Origin: Chloroflexota bacterium
GTDB taxonomy: Bacteria > Chloroflexota > Dehalococcoidia > SHYM01
Length of the DNA stretch: 10,645 bases
Assembly (NCBI GenBank): GCA_016199375.1
Contig: JACQGV010000127.1
Coordinates: 1 to 10,645 of the forward strand
Direction: 5' to 3'
This document shows, piece by piece, positions 1-7,274 of the stretch. The translations under genes were made by a program, and so were the position numbers. Under the pieces are notes generated by a model. It was not told the DNA's origin. It worked only from the letters and a program-made list of their open reading frames with translations, and did not search any database. How positions within the stretch are numbered: position 1 is the stretch's first letter; each line of letters opens with the position of its first letter.

Positions 1-877
1 CGAAAACACTGCGCCGCGCAAACCGTCGTAGCTCCGCTTCCGCCGCTTGGACCTCCTTCTTGCCGCTGCCCAGGGCCTGCTCCACCTCCCGCATCTTCTG
101 CACCATCAAACGCAGCTCCAGGGGCTCGAGGGCGTAGGAATGGTCCGGCCCCGGCAGCCGGTTGCTCAGTGTGAAGTGCTTCTCTAACAGGTTCGCCCCT
201 AGGGCGACCGCCGCCAGGGGGCCTACCAGAGGGTCACGAGAGTGGTCCGAAAAACCCACGGGCACCCCGAAAGCATCTTTCATCGTCACCATGCCCCTCA
301 GGTTCAGGGACTCCAAGGGCGCCGGATAAAACGTGGTGCACTGCATCAGCATGAGGCGCTTGTTCCCGGTCTGAAGGAAGGCCTCCACCGTTGCGGCCAC
401 CTCCCCCATATCCGCGGTGCCGGTGGAGATTATGACCGGCTTGCCCTTCCGGGCGACGTGCTGGACGAGGGGGAGATGCGTCATCTCCGCGGAGGCGATC
501 TTGTGGGCCGGCACATAAGGGTCCATCCGGTCGGCGGACTCCTCATCGAAGACCGACGCCAGGAATATGATGCCCTTCTCCTGGCAGTAACCCGCTAGCT
601 CCGGCAGCCACTCATAAGGCATCTCCATGTCGGCGATGATGTCGTAGATCGGGCGCGCCATCTTCAGGAACTCGCTCTCGCCAGCGCTCTTGGGGTAGAG
701 CTTGCTGGCGCGGAAGAGCTGGAACTTGACCGCGTCGGCGCCCGCCTCGGCCGCCACGTCTATGAGGCGCTTTGCCTGGGCGAGGCTGCCATTGTGGTTG
801 GAACCGGCCTCGGCGATGATGAAGCACGGCTCCCGTTCCCCGATCGAGCGTTGCGCGATCTGCACTGCGTCCGTCAT
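1..877 (-). CDS. neuB: N-acetylneuraminate/pseudaminate synthase family protein (NeuB type), C-terminus cut by window edge
   Basis: Cytoplasmic synthase that would condense phosphoenolpyruvate with an N-acylated hexose to give a nine-carbon nonulosonic acid. The frame is open from an ATG at 877 to the window edge, about 292 codons. The usual length is about 330-350, so most of the TIM barrel is present, while the SAF/antifreeze-like domain is lost just after an RRSVF linker. Family hallmarks seen: FIIAEAGSNHNG (19-30), AGADAVKFQ (45-53), the FSDHS motif with metal-ligand-type His212, LEKHFT with His234, and a GPDH-type segment followed by ALEP. It is the more canonical of two NeuB paralogues in the cluster. 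It is the last gene of the minus-strand run in this window, 19 nt after the methyltransferase, with a G-rich stretch before the ATG acting as ribosome-binding site. The exact substrate (Pse, Leg, Neu5Ac or other) cannot be fixed, so the symbol is family-level. Confidence 0.92.
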   Translation of the reverse strand, partial: MTDAVQIAQRSIGEREPCFIIAEAGSNHNGSLAQAKRLIDVAAEAGADAVKFQLFRASKLYPKSAGESEFLKMARPIYDIIADMEMPYEWLPELAGYCQEKGIIFLASVFDEESADRMDPYVPAHKIASAEMTHLPLVQHVARKGKPVIISTGTADMGEVAATVEAFLQTGNKRLMLMQCTTFYPAPLESLNLRGMVTMKDAFGVPVGFSDHSRDPLVGPLAAVALGANLLEKHFTLSNRLPGPDHSYALEPLELRLMVQKMREVEQALGSGKKEVQAAEAELRRFARRSVF

Positions 878-896
878 GCCTTTCCCCCCAGTGTCG

Positions 897-1862
897 CTAC
901 TTGCTCGAACGCCGAGACTGCACTGGTTTGTCCCTGCGGGCAGAGCGGAGGATTCTCCGCCCTTCGAGGCGCCCCAAGACCAGGCAGCAGCGCCCCGCTC
1001 CCACAGTGGCCAGGGCCCGGTACAGGCGACGCCTCAGCTCGCCCGGAAGCGCCATCTCGAAGCTTACGCGCCTCTGATGGCACTTGCTGCCGACCTCTGG
1101 ATTGCCCAGGTAGTCGTCCCCGGCGAGGAGGAAGAACTCCATGGGGAAGTCGCTTTGCGAGTGGACTACCCTAAACCCGAGCCGCTCCAAGAGGGTGTGC
1201 ATCGAGTCAAAATCGAAGTAGTTGATGTGGTCAGGTACGGCTATCCACCAGGGCTCCCGGGCCAGTTGTTTCCCCGCGGCGAGCTGCAGCTCGCTGAAGT
1301 CGTTGGGCACCTTCACGCAGAGCACGCCCCCACGTGGCTCCAAGACCTCCCTGGTGAGCTTGATCAGCCCGACCGGATCGGGGACATGCTCCAGAACATT
1401 CAGGAGCAGGACGGCGGAGAAGGGCTTCGCTCCCGAGGACTTGTGCTGCTCGACGAGCTTCTCCAGGGGGGAGCTGTAGACGGCGATGCCGCGGGCCTTC
1501 GCCGCGGCTGCGGCCTCCGCTGAAGGCTCGATCCCCACGGTCTCGAATCCCCGGTCTTTCAGGTAGGCGAGGGCTTCGCCGGTGCCGCAGCCGACGTCGA
1601 GGACTCGCTTGCCACCTGCATGCTGGGCCAATAGCTCATAGATGTCTGCATAGAGTGTGGCCGAGAGCCAGGCACGCTCGCGCTCTGCCTCCTCACCGCC
1701 GGCCATCAACCGGCGGATCCCGGCGTCGCCGCCCCCCTTGCGGATCAGGTCGTAGTAGTGGCTCTCATAGTACCGCACCAGCTCCTGGTCCCGCGGCACC
1801 GGATCGAGCCGCCTGTACCCGTAAACGGGGTCCTTTATGATCCGCTGCTTGTCGGCGCCCAC
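897..1862 (-). CDS. Class I SAM-dependent methyltransferase of the sugar cluster
   Basis: Predicted soluble methyltransferase of the Methyltransf_11/23 type, about 321 residues. The SAM-binding motif I is VLDVGCGTGEAL (from about residue 87), followed by an acidic motif II (VGIEPS, near 110-115). A later LNVLEHVPDP is typical of this class, and VLEPRGGVLCVKVPN is the post-motif strand. The C-terminal part (GDDYLGNPEVG...CHQRRVSFE) resembles, from memory, methyltransferases found in surface-glycan clusters. Start choice: a TTG at 1880 would overlap the previous stop as TTGA and add six residues. The GTG at 1862 has an AGGAAG motif (1868-1873) at good spacing and is preferred. Context suggests O-, N- or C-methylation of the nonulosonic acid or a precursor; the acceptor is unknown. 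The Arg/Lys-rich C-terminal tail is odd and probably unstructured. Confidence 0.85.
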   Translation of the reverse strand: MGADKQRIIKDPVYGYRRLDPVPRDQELVRYYESHYYDLIRKGGGDAGIRRLMAGGEEAERERAWLSATLYADIYELLAQHAGGKRVLDVGCGTGEALAYLKDRGFETVGIEPSAEAAAAAKARGIAVYSSPLEKLVEQHKSSGAKPFSAVLLLNVLEHVPDPVGLIKLTREVLEPRGGVLCVKVPNDFSELQLAAGKQLAREPWWIAVPDHINYFDFDSMHTLLERLGFRVVHSQSDFPMEFFLLAGDDYLGNPEVGSKCHQRRVSFEMALPGELRRRLYRALATVGAGRCCLVLGRLEGRRILRSARRDKPVQSRRSSK

Positions 1863-1867
1863 GTAAG

Positions 1868-1873
1868 CTTCCT
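1868..1873 (-). promoter_or_regulatory. Ribosome-binding site deciding the methyltransferase start
   Basis: AGGAAG on the minus strand lies 5 nt before the GTG at 1862 and inside the alternative TTG-started reading frame. The TTG at 1880 has only a weak G-rich stretch before it. This favours the shorter protein, although a TTGA overlap with the aminotransferase stop remains possible. Confidence 0.5.
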
Positions 1874-1876
1874 GCC

Positions 1877-3238
1877 TCAAGCCCGCCGGAACACCGGCTG
1901 CACGGGCTCGCCTTCAAGTCTCTGCGCGGCGTCGCCAGCCTTGATGGCCTCCGCCAGCACCTCCATGGCGGCGCGATAAGCGCCCAGGGTGTGCTGGATG
2001 TCGGCGTCGCTGTGGCTGTAGCAGACGTTGTGGTTCCCGGAGAAGAGGACCCCGCGCTTGAGGCACTCCTGCTGGAACAGGCTCTTGAGCAGCAGCGACT
2101 CCGCCCCCGTCTCGTCCTTGAAGGTGACCACGGTCCGGGGCGCGAGGCCGATGCATTCCGTGTAGCGCCCTACTCCTAACTCGGCGGCCAGGGCGTTATA
2201 GCCGTCCTTCAGCCTTCCGCCCATGGCCCAAAGCGCCCCGATGACGTTCTTCTGTCGCATCTCGTTGATGGTAGCCAGGCTGGCCGCCAGGGAGATCGCC
2301 TCGCCGCCAAAGGTGAAGGAGAAGAAGACCTCGTCGAAGAGCTCCATGACCTCCCGTCGGCCCACGACAGCAGCTATGGGCAGCCCGTTGGCCATGGCCT
2401 TGCCGACGCAGGCCAGGTCGGGCACCACACCGTAGTACTCCTGCGCCCCCCCCAGGGCGAGGCGGAATCCGGTAATGATCTCGTCGAAGATGAGCAGCGC
2501 CCCCTCGCGGCGGGCCAGCTGCTGCACCGCTTGCAAAAACCCGGGCTCCGGCTCCACGACTCCCACCGGCTCCATGATCACCGCCGCGACCTGGCCGGGG
2601 TGCTGGGCGAAGATACGCTCCAGGCTGGCGCTGTCGTTGTATTGGAAGGGTACGGTGAGCGCCTGCACTGCCTTGGGCACACCCTTGCTGCGGGTGGTGG
2701 TGCCGATGTACCAGTCCTGCCAGCCGTGATAGCCGCAGCAGGCGATGATGTCCCGCCCCGTGTAGGCGCGGGCCACGCGCACGGCCCCAGACGTGGCGTC
2801 AGAGCCGTTCTTGCCGAAGCGCACCATCTGGGCGCAGGGGATGAGCTCCACCAGCAGCCGCGCCAGCTCCACCTCCAGCGGGTGGGGCAACGAGAACGCT
2901 GTCCCCTCCTGCACCTGGCGTATCACAGCCGCGGTGACGGCGGGGTAGTTGTGGCCCAGGATGATGGGGCCCAGCGCCATCGGGTAGTCTACGTACTCGT
3001 TGCCGTCCACGTCCCAGACGTGGCTGCCCTGGCCCCGCGCCAGGAAGACCGGCGCGACGCCCTGCACGAACTGCGTGGGCCCCTTGCTGAAGGTCTGGCT
3101 ACAAGATGGGATCAGCCGCTCCGCCTCGGCCTTCAGCTCCTGCGACCGTTTCAAGCTTCGCTGGCGCGGAGGCGGAGCCGCCAGGCCGGCCAGGGGCCTG
3201 GGACCCTCACTGCGAGCGGAGCCAGAGGGTGTTTTCAT
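1877..3238 (-). CDS. Class III PLP aminotransferase, glutamate-1-semialdehyde aminomutase-like
   Basis: PLP-dependent fold type I enzyme of 453 residues. It shows WDVDGNEYVDY (75-85), a phosphate-binding region with NGSDATSGAVRVARAYTGR (144-162), GYHGW (169-173), LLIFDEIITGFR with cofactor Asp252, and GKAMANGLP with the Schiff-base lysine Lys280. It resembles HemL but is unlikely to be the tetrapyrrole enzyme: the SGTEA-type and GGGLP-type signatures of HemL are replaced by NGSDA and ANGLP, and it sits in a sugar cluster. It most likely moves an amino group on a sugar or ulosonic-acid intermediate, or acts as an aminomutase; the substrate is unknown. The N-terminal 30 residues are Pro/Arg-rich and unlike the family core. 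The ATG at 3238 has a GGAGG motif upstream and lies 10 nt after the cytidylyltransferase stop, so co-transcription is expected. Confidence 0.87.
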   Translation of the reverse strand: MKTPSGSARSEGPRPLAGLAAPPPRQRSLKRSQELKAEAERLIPSCSQTFSKGPTQFVQGVAPVFLARGQGSHVWDVDGNEYVDYPMALGPIILGHNYPAVTAAVIRQVQEGTAFSLPHPLEVELARLLVELIPCAQMVRFGKNGSDATSGAVRVARAYTGRDIIACCGYHGWQDWYIGTTTRSKGVPKAVQALTVPFQYNDSASLERIFAQHPGQVAAVIMEPVGVVEPEPGFLQAVQQLARREGALLIFDEIITGFRLALGGAQEYYGVVPDLACVGKAMANGLPIAAVVGRREVMELFDEVFFSFTFGGEAISLAASLATINEMRQKNVIGALWAMGGRLKDGYNALAAELGVGRYTECIGLAPRTVVTFKDETGAESLLLKSLFQQECLKRGVLFSGNHNVCYSHSDADIQHTLGAYRAAMEVLAEAIKAGDAAQRLEGEPVQPVFRRA

Positions 3239-3248
3239 CGGCCCTCCA

Positions 3249-3989
3249 TCACCACAGTCTTTGGGCCACCACGTAAGGCTTTACGAGCGCCGTCAGCTCG
3301 GGATGCCCGTCAAGAAACGCAATGATCTCCGCGAGCGGAAGCCTGGGGGCCTTGTCCCTCAGGTGGGCATAGACATGCCGGCAGAGGACCAGGTCCTCCG
3401 GGTAGTCTATGGTCAGGCGCAGGTCGAGACGCTCGACCTGGCGGGGGATCGGGAGCACCTCGACCTTGAAGTCGCCGCGGTGCTCGCGGATATAGAGGCT
3501 ACAGAACTCCGAGCGGTGCCTGGAGTCCCCGAGCTTATGCGATTTCGCGAGGGCCTCCAGCTTGTAGATCTCGAAGTGGGAGCCCTCGGGCAGGCCGTCA
3601 ACCGTGGTGACATCGTTGCCAGCCTTCACGTGGCGCTCCCAGGCCTCATCCATCATGTCGTAGTAGGTGAAGGGCGACTCGGTTGTGACGCGAAACACGT
3701 CGGTGCCTTGCGCCTTGTGCCCGCAGTCTATCAACCTCTTCAACACGTCCTTTTCATCGCCCCTTATGCAGTCCACGCCCCTTCTTTGCGCCAGCTCCAC
3801 GAAGGGCGAGTTGGCGGCGCCCTCCGCGACACCCAGGACGATGGCCTGGACCGGCGGCAGGGTCTGGATCATGCTGATCATGTGGTCCAGGACGGTCGTG
3901 CCCTTTTCGATATCGAGGTTCTGCAGGGGCTTCCCGTAGAGCCTGCTCCCTTGCGCCCGGCAGGCCAGGGCCGCAACCAGCCGCCTCAC
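3249..3989 (-). CDS. SpsF/NeuA-type cytidylyltransferase (CMP-sugar activating enzyme)
   Basis: A 246-residue nucleotidyltransferase of the acylneuraminate cytidylyltransferase family (CTP_transf_3). It would convert CTP and a nonulosonic acid into the CMP-activated sugar. Visible features: an N-terminal nucleotide-binding loop CRAQGSRLYGKPL (10-22), RGDEKDVLKR (76-85) matching the GS-DDVL-R region of SpsF proteins, RVTTESPF (100-107) where the family usually has Asp in place of Glu104, and LRLTIDYPEDL (190-200) carrying the conserved acidic metal site. The GTG start overlaps the stop of the upstream synthase as GTGA (3986-3989). A strong GGAGGAG lies 8 nt before it, so translational coupling is likely. 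It resembles the SpsF-like branch more than classical NeuA, so whether the donor is CMP-Pse or another CMP-ulosonate is open. Confidence 0.86.
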   Translation of the reverse strand: MRRLVAALACRAQGSRLYGKPLQNLDIEKGTTVLDHMISMIQTLPPVQAIVLGVAEGAANSPFVELAQRRGVDCIRGDEKDVLKRLIDCGHKAQGTDVFRVTTESPFTYYDMMDEAWERHVKAGNDVTTVDGLPEGSHFEIYKLEALAKSHKLGDSRHRSEFCSLYIREHRGDFKVEVLPIPRQVERLDLRLTIDYPEDLVLCRHVYAHLRDKAPRLPLAEIIAFLDGHPELTALVKPYVVAQRLW

Positions 3990-4975
3990 GCTAGCATCTC
4001 CTCCGTGATCGGCTGGTCAGGCTGAACCTCAACGGCTACAGTGCGGCCAGCGACTTGCTCGACCCTGTGCAGGGAAGAGGGGCCGGGGCGCGGCGCGCGC
4101 TTCAGGCGGAGGGCTTCGGCGCCCGCCACCTCACCCTTTTTTAGCTGCCTGCTCGCCACCACCACCTTCATGGCCCGGCGGCGGTACTCCTGCTCCAGCT
4201 GGGTCACCTCCAGGCTGTCGGTCCCCAGGGCCTGCTCCAGACGCCTGACCCTGTCCCTGAACACCCGGAACTGCTCGGGCGACAGCGCCGATACGTAGTC
4301 CTCAAGCTGGAGTGAGCGGTCCAGGCTTATGTGCTTCTCGATGCAGTCCAGGCCGTAGGGGAGGACCAGGGCGGCCAGGGTCAAGGCCTCATCGCTGCTG
4401 CCCTCGGAATGGTCCATGAATCCCAGCTTGTAGCCGGGGAAACGCGCTCGCAGCGTTCCCAGCCGCCGCAGGTTGTTGTGTTCGATAGGAGTGGGATCGG
4501 CCTGGAACCCATACATCAGGCATACCTGCCGCGAAGGAGCAATGCGGTGCAGCGCCAGAAACTCCTCCAGCTCCTCCACCGAGATTCCTCCCAGCGAGAT
4601 GAAGACCCTGGGGGCGGCGTCAAGGGCCGCGCGCACCAGCCGTGCGTTGAAGAAATCGGTGGTGTGAATCTTGACGCCGTCAGCGCCCAGTTTGATTGCC
4701 TCCTCCAGGCTCCGCTCACCGAAGACATCCAGATAGAACCGTGCCCCTCCCGCCCTGGCCTCCTCCGCCGCCGCCCGCCACGCTTCCCGCGGCATCTCCA
4801 GGCTGCGAAACAGGTCATAGTACTGATAGTCACGGGTAGCAATGTCATCGGCGTACACAAGCTGAAACTTTACGGCGTCGGCTCCGGCCCGTACTGCTCC
4901 CCGCGCCAGCAGCTTGGCCAGGGTGGGGTTGCCCTCGTACCCCTGGGCAACCTCCGCGATTATCTCCACAGGCAT
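3986..4975 (-). CDS. Divergent NeuB-family synthase with C-terminal SAF domain
   Basis: Full-length 329-residue NeuB-family protein: an N-terminal TIM barrel (about 1-255) and a C-terminal SAF/antifreeze-like domain (about 268-329, with VVASRQLKKGE and a LKRAP motif). Conserved elements are IIAE (5-8), AGADAVKFQ (30-38), MDHS with His189 and IEKHISLD with His215. It is clearly not a duplicate of the other synthase here. The NHNG motif is GYEG (His replaced by Tyr13), the two metal-type histidines are 26 residues apart instead of 22, and the GPDH segment reads LEDY. These changes lie in or near the active site, so a different aldose or donor is plausible. The ATG at 4975 has an AAGGAG motif 7 nt upstream. 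The gene follows the oxidoreductase after 75 nt and overlaps the cytidylyltransferase by 4 nt. Confidence 0.88.
   Translation of the reverse strand: MPVEIIAEVAQGYEGNPTLAKLLARGAVRAGADAVKFQLVYADDIATRDYQYYDLFRSLEMPREAWRAAAEEARAGGARFYLDVFGERSLEEAIKLGADGVKIHTTDFFNARLVRAALDAAPRVFISLGGISVEELEEFLALHRIAPSRQVCLMYGFQADPTPIEHNNLRRLGTLRARFPGYKLGFMDHSEGSSDEALTLAALVLPYGLDCIEKHISLDRSLQLEDYVSALSPEQFRVFRDRVRRLEQALGTDSLEVTQLEQEYRRRAMKVVVASRQLKKGEVAGAEALRLKRAPRPGPSSLHRVEQVAGRTVAVEVQPDQPITEEMLA
3998..4004 (-). promoter_or_regulatory. Strong ribosome-binding site for the cytidylyltransferase
   Basis: GGAGGAG on the minus strand lies 8 nt before the GTG at 3989, inside the last codons of the upstream NeuB-like gene. 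It confirms the non-ATG start and the 4-nt overlap. Confidence 0.65.
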
Positions 4976-5050
4976 GCGGCGGCTCCTTGAGTTCGTCTTG
5001 CTCCCACGGCCAGTCTAACGCTAGGATGTTGTGCGCTCACTGGATAGCCG

Positions 5051-6049
5051 TTACCCATCCAGCCTTATCACCTGTCCCGTCTCCGCGGCGGCCTTGGCCG
5101 CCAGCGCCACCTTGAGCGTTCGGGCGCCAGCAAGAACGTCCTGAGCAGGCTCCTCATCCCCGGCCAGACATCTAAGGAAGTGCCGCACCTCATCCAAGTA
5201 CATCTGGTTAGGCTCCCAGCCAGGCGGGTCTACAGACACCTCCCACCGGCCCTCTGCAGCTGCATAGCAACATACCTGGCCCTTGGCGTAGTCCCAGCGG
5301 ATGGTCCCTTTGTCGCCGATGATGTGACAGGAGCGGCTGTAGGCCCGCTGGACGTAGTCCATATGGACTTCCCCGATGGTGTCGTCGGCGAAGCGCAGCA
5401 GGACGGCGGCCGTATCCTCGGCCTCGATCTCCAGGCGGCTCAGCTTGCCAGCGAAACAGGCGACCTGACGGACCGGGCTTCCCACCAACCACTGGATATA
5501 GTCCAGCTCGTGGATTGCGTCCAGGACAGCTCCCCCTCCCATCCACCTCTGGGCGCTGTACCCTTTTCGGTAGTCCTCCCCGGGGTGCCAGTCCGGCAGC
5601 CACTGTCCCACCTGCACGCGGGCCGCCACCACCTTACCAATGGCCCCCTCGTTCAACAGCTTCTTTACCCTGACCAGGCCGGGGTGAAAGCGCAGGTTGC
5701 AACCGACCAGCGTTACCAGCCCCTTGGTCTGTACCAGGGACAAGAGCCTTTCCAGGCCTTCCAAGCTGTGGGACAGGGGCTTCTCGATGAAGAGGTGACA
5801 GCCCTGCTCGGCGGCAGCTAGGGCCACCGGGATATGCAAAGAGGTCGGGGTGGTGACGAAAGCCACATCCGGCCTGGACGCCAGCGCCTCGGGCAAGCCG
5901 CTGAAGACAGCTAGACCCAGCTCGTCCTTCACCGCTTGCCGCCGCTCCGGTAGCACATCGAGCGCCGTCAATTCTTCCTCACCCAGGGACATGATGTTAC
6001 GGAGGTGGCGGCGACCTATGGAGCCACAGCCGACAACCAGGAACTTCAT
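5051..6049 (-). CDS. Gfo/Idh/MocA-family NAD(P)-dependent sugar oxidoreductase
   Basis: A 332-residue protein with the two-domain layout of the family. The N-terminal Rossmann fold has VVGCGSIGRRH (5-15), then FVTTPTSLH (64-72) and the signature EKPLS (89-93) carrying catalytic Lys90. The C-terminal alpha/beta domain has GGGAVLDAIHELDY (171-184), with His180 in the usual acid/base position. The DAIHELD spacing is one residue shorter than the common D-LGVHLLD form; I recall this pattern from oxidoreductases of surface-sugar clusters. It would oxidise or reduce a hydroxyl/keto group of a nucleotide-sugar or ulosonate, possibly setting up the second amination by the class III aminotransferase. 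It starts at an ATG 7 nt after the pseC stop with only a weak ribosome-binding motif, which suggests coupling to pseC translation. Confidence 0.9.
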   Translation of the reverse strand: MKFLVVGCGSIGRRHLRNIMSLGEEELTALDVLPERRQAVKDELGLAVFSGLPEALASRPDVAFVTTPTSLHIPVALAAAEQGCHLFIEKPLSHSLEGLERLLSLVQTKGLVTLVGCNLRFHPGLVRVKKLLNEGAIGKVVAARVQVGQWLPDWHPGEDYRKGYSAQRWMGGGAVLDAIHELDYIQWLVGSPVRQVACFAGKLSRLEIEAEDTAAVLLRFADDTIGEVHMDYVQRAYSRSCHIIGDKGTIRWDYAKGQVCCYAAAEGRWEVSVDPPGWEPNQMYLDEVRHFLRCLAGDEEPAQDVLAGARTLKVALAAKAAAETGQVIRLDG

Positions 6050-6056
6050 GACAGGA

Positions 6057-7274
6057 TCACTTTAGGTGTGCTGTTAGGACCTTGTCCAGCGCCTGAATCA
6101 CATCGTTCACATCCTGGTCGGTCATACCAGGAAAGAGGGGCAGGGTGATGAGGCGTTGATAGCAATCTTCGGCGACTGGGTACTCGCCGCCCTGGTAGCC
6201 AAAACGCTGCCGATAGTAAGGGTGGAGATGCACCGGAATGTAGTGCACATTGACTTCGATATTCTCAGCGCGCAAGGCCTGAAAGATCTCTTTCCTCCCC
6301 GCGGTGAACCGCCCTGGCTCCAAGCGAATGGGGTACAGATGCCAGGCGCTCTTCGCCTCGGCCCGCTCTGCCGGCAAGCGGACTCCGGGCGACTTTGCCA
6401 GGGCGCCCGCGTAGCGGCGTGCGATCTCACGCCGCCGCGCTAGGTTGGCGGGCAGTTTCCTTAGCTGGGACAGCCCCAGGGCGCAGCCTATGTCTGAGAG
6501 GCGCAGGTTGTAACCCAGCTCCGTCATCTCGTAGTACCACTGCCCGCTGACCTGACGCTGCCGCTCCCGGGCCTCCAGGTCAATGCCGTGGTTGCGGAAC
6601 AGCCGCAGCCGGCGGGCAAGCTGGGCGTCATTGGTGGTCACCATCCCGCCCTCACCGGTGGTGATGTGCTTCACGGGGTGGAAGCTGAACACTGTCAGGT
6701 GGCTGATGCCGCCCACGCGCCGGCTTTTGTACTCTGCCCCCAGGGCGTGGGCCGCATCTTCAATAACTATCAGCCCGCGCTGCTCCGCCAGGGAGCGGAC
6801 AGCGTCCAGCTCGGCAGGGTGGCCCCCGTAGTCAACCGGGAGCACCGCCTTCGTCCGGGGAGTGATCTTTTTGGCGACCTGCTCAGGATCGACGTTCATC
6901 GTCTCGGGCGCTATGTCAGCGAATACCGGCCTCGCTCCCACATACAAAAGACAGTTGGCGGTGGCGCAGAACGTCAACGGAGTGGTGATCGCCTCGTCTC
7001 CGGGGCCCAGCCCCGCGGCAAGGGCCGCCCCGTGGAGTGCCGCCGTGCCCGAGCTGAAAGCGACGCCGTAGCGGGCCCCTACGTAGGAGGCCACCGCCTC
7101 CTCGAACTCAGGGACCTTGGGCCCCGTAGTGATCCAGTCGGACCGCAGCGTCTGCACCACAGCCTGGATATCGTCCTCATCTATCAGGTGCCGTCCGTAA
7201 GGCAACGGGCTCGGCCGGACTGGCTTGCCGCCGTGGATGGCCAAGGGCGGGCGCTCCAAGTCCAACCTCCTCAT
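6057..7274 (-). CDS. pseC: PseC-like UDP-4-amino-4,6-dideoxy-sugar transaminase (DegT/DnrJ/EryC1/StrS family)
   Basis: A 405-residue PLP aminotransferase that would use L-glutamate to aminate C4 of the 4-keto sugar made by PseB. It has ITTGPKVPEFEEA (48-60), FSSGTAALHGA (73-83), DYGGHPAELDAV (148-159), IEDAAHALGAEY (171-182) with cofactor Asp173, and the PseC-like hallmark FSFHPVKHITTGEGG (196-210) with Schiff-base Lys202. The NVHYIPVHLHPYY region near the C-terminus is the usual substrate-binding segment of sugar aminotransferases. Its ATG overlaps the pseB stop as ATGA (7271-7274), so the two are translationally coupled, as expected for consecutive steps. It could instead serve a related 4-amino sugar such as the legionaminic acid or bacillosamine precursors. 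Pairing with an inverting-type PseB favours the altro series, though this is inference. Confidence 0.9.
   Translation of the reverse strand: MRRLDLERPPLAIHGGKPVRPSPLPYGRHLIDEDDIQAVVQTLRSDWITTGPKVPEFEEAVASYVGARYGVAFSSGTAALHGAALAAGLGPGDEAITTPLTFCATANCLLYVGARPVFADIAPETMNVDPEQVAKKITPRTKAVLPVDYGGHPAELDAVRSLAEQRGLIVIEDAAHALGAEYKSRRVGGISHLTVFSFHPVKHITTGEGGMVTTNDAQLARRLRLFRNHGIDLEARERQRQVSGQWYYEMTELGYNLRLSDIGCALGLSQLRKLPANLARRREIARRYAGALAKSPGVRLPAERAEAKSAWHLYPIRLEPGRFTAGRKEIFQALRAENIEVNVHYIPVHLHPYYRQRFGYQGGEYPVAEDCYQRLITLPLFPGMTDQDVNDVIQALDKVLTAHLK

Noticed and set aside
702..1523. Long plus-strand open frame opposite the methyltransferase and first NeuB
   Set aside because: It crosses two convincing minus-strand genes and encodes low-complexity, domain-free sequence.
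1877..3238. Assignment as HemL (heme synthesis)
   Set aside because: The HemL signature motifs around the phosphate-binding loop and PLP lysine differ, and the neighbours are all sugar genes.
3000..4025. Long plus-strand open frame (about 341 codons)
   Set aside because: It lies opposite the aminotransferase and cytidylyltransferase, spans their junction, and its translation has no recognisable domain. It is a typical antisense shadow in GC-rich DNA.
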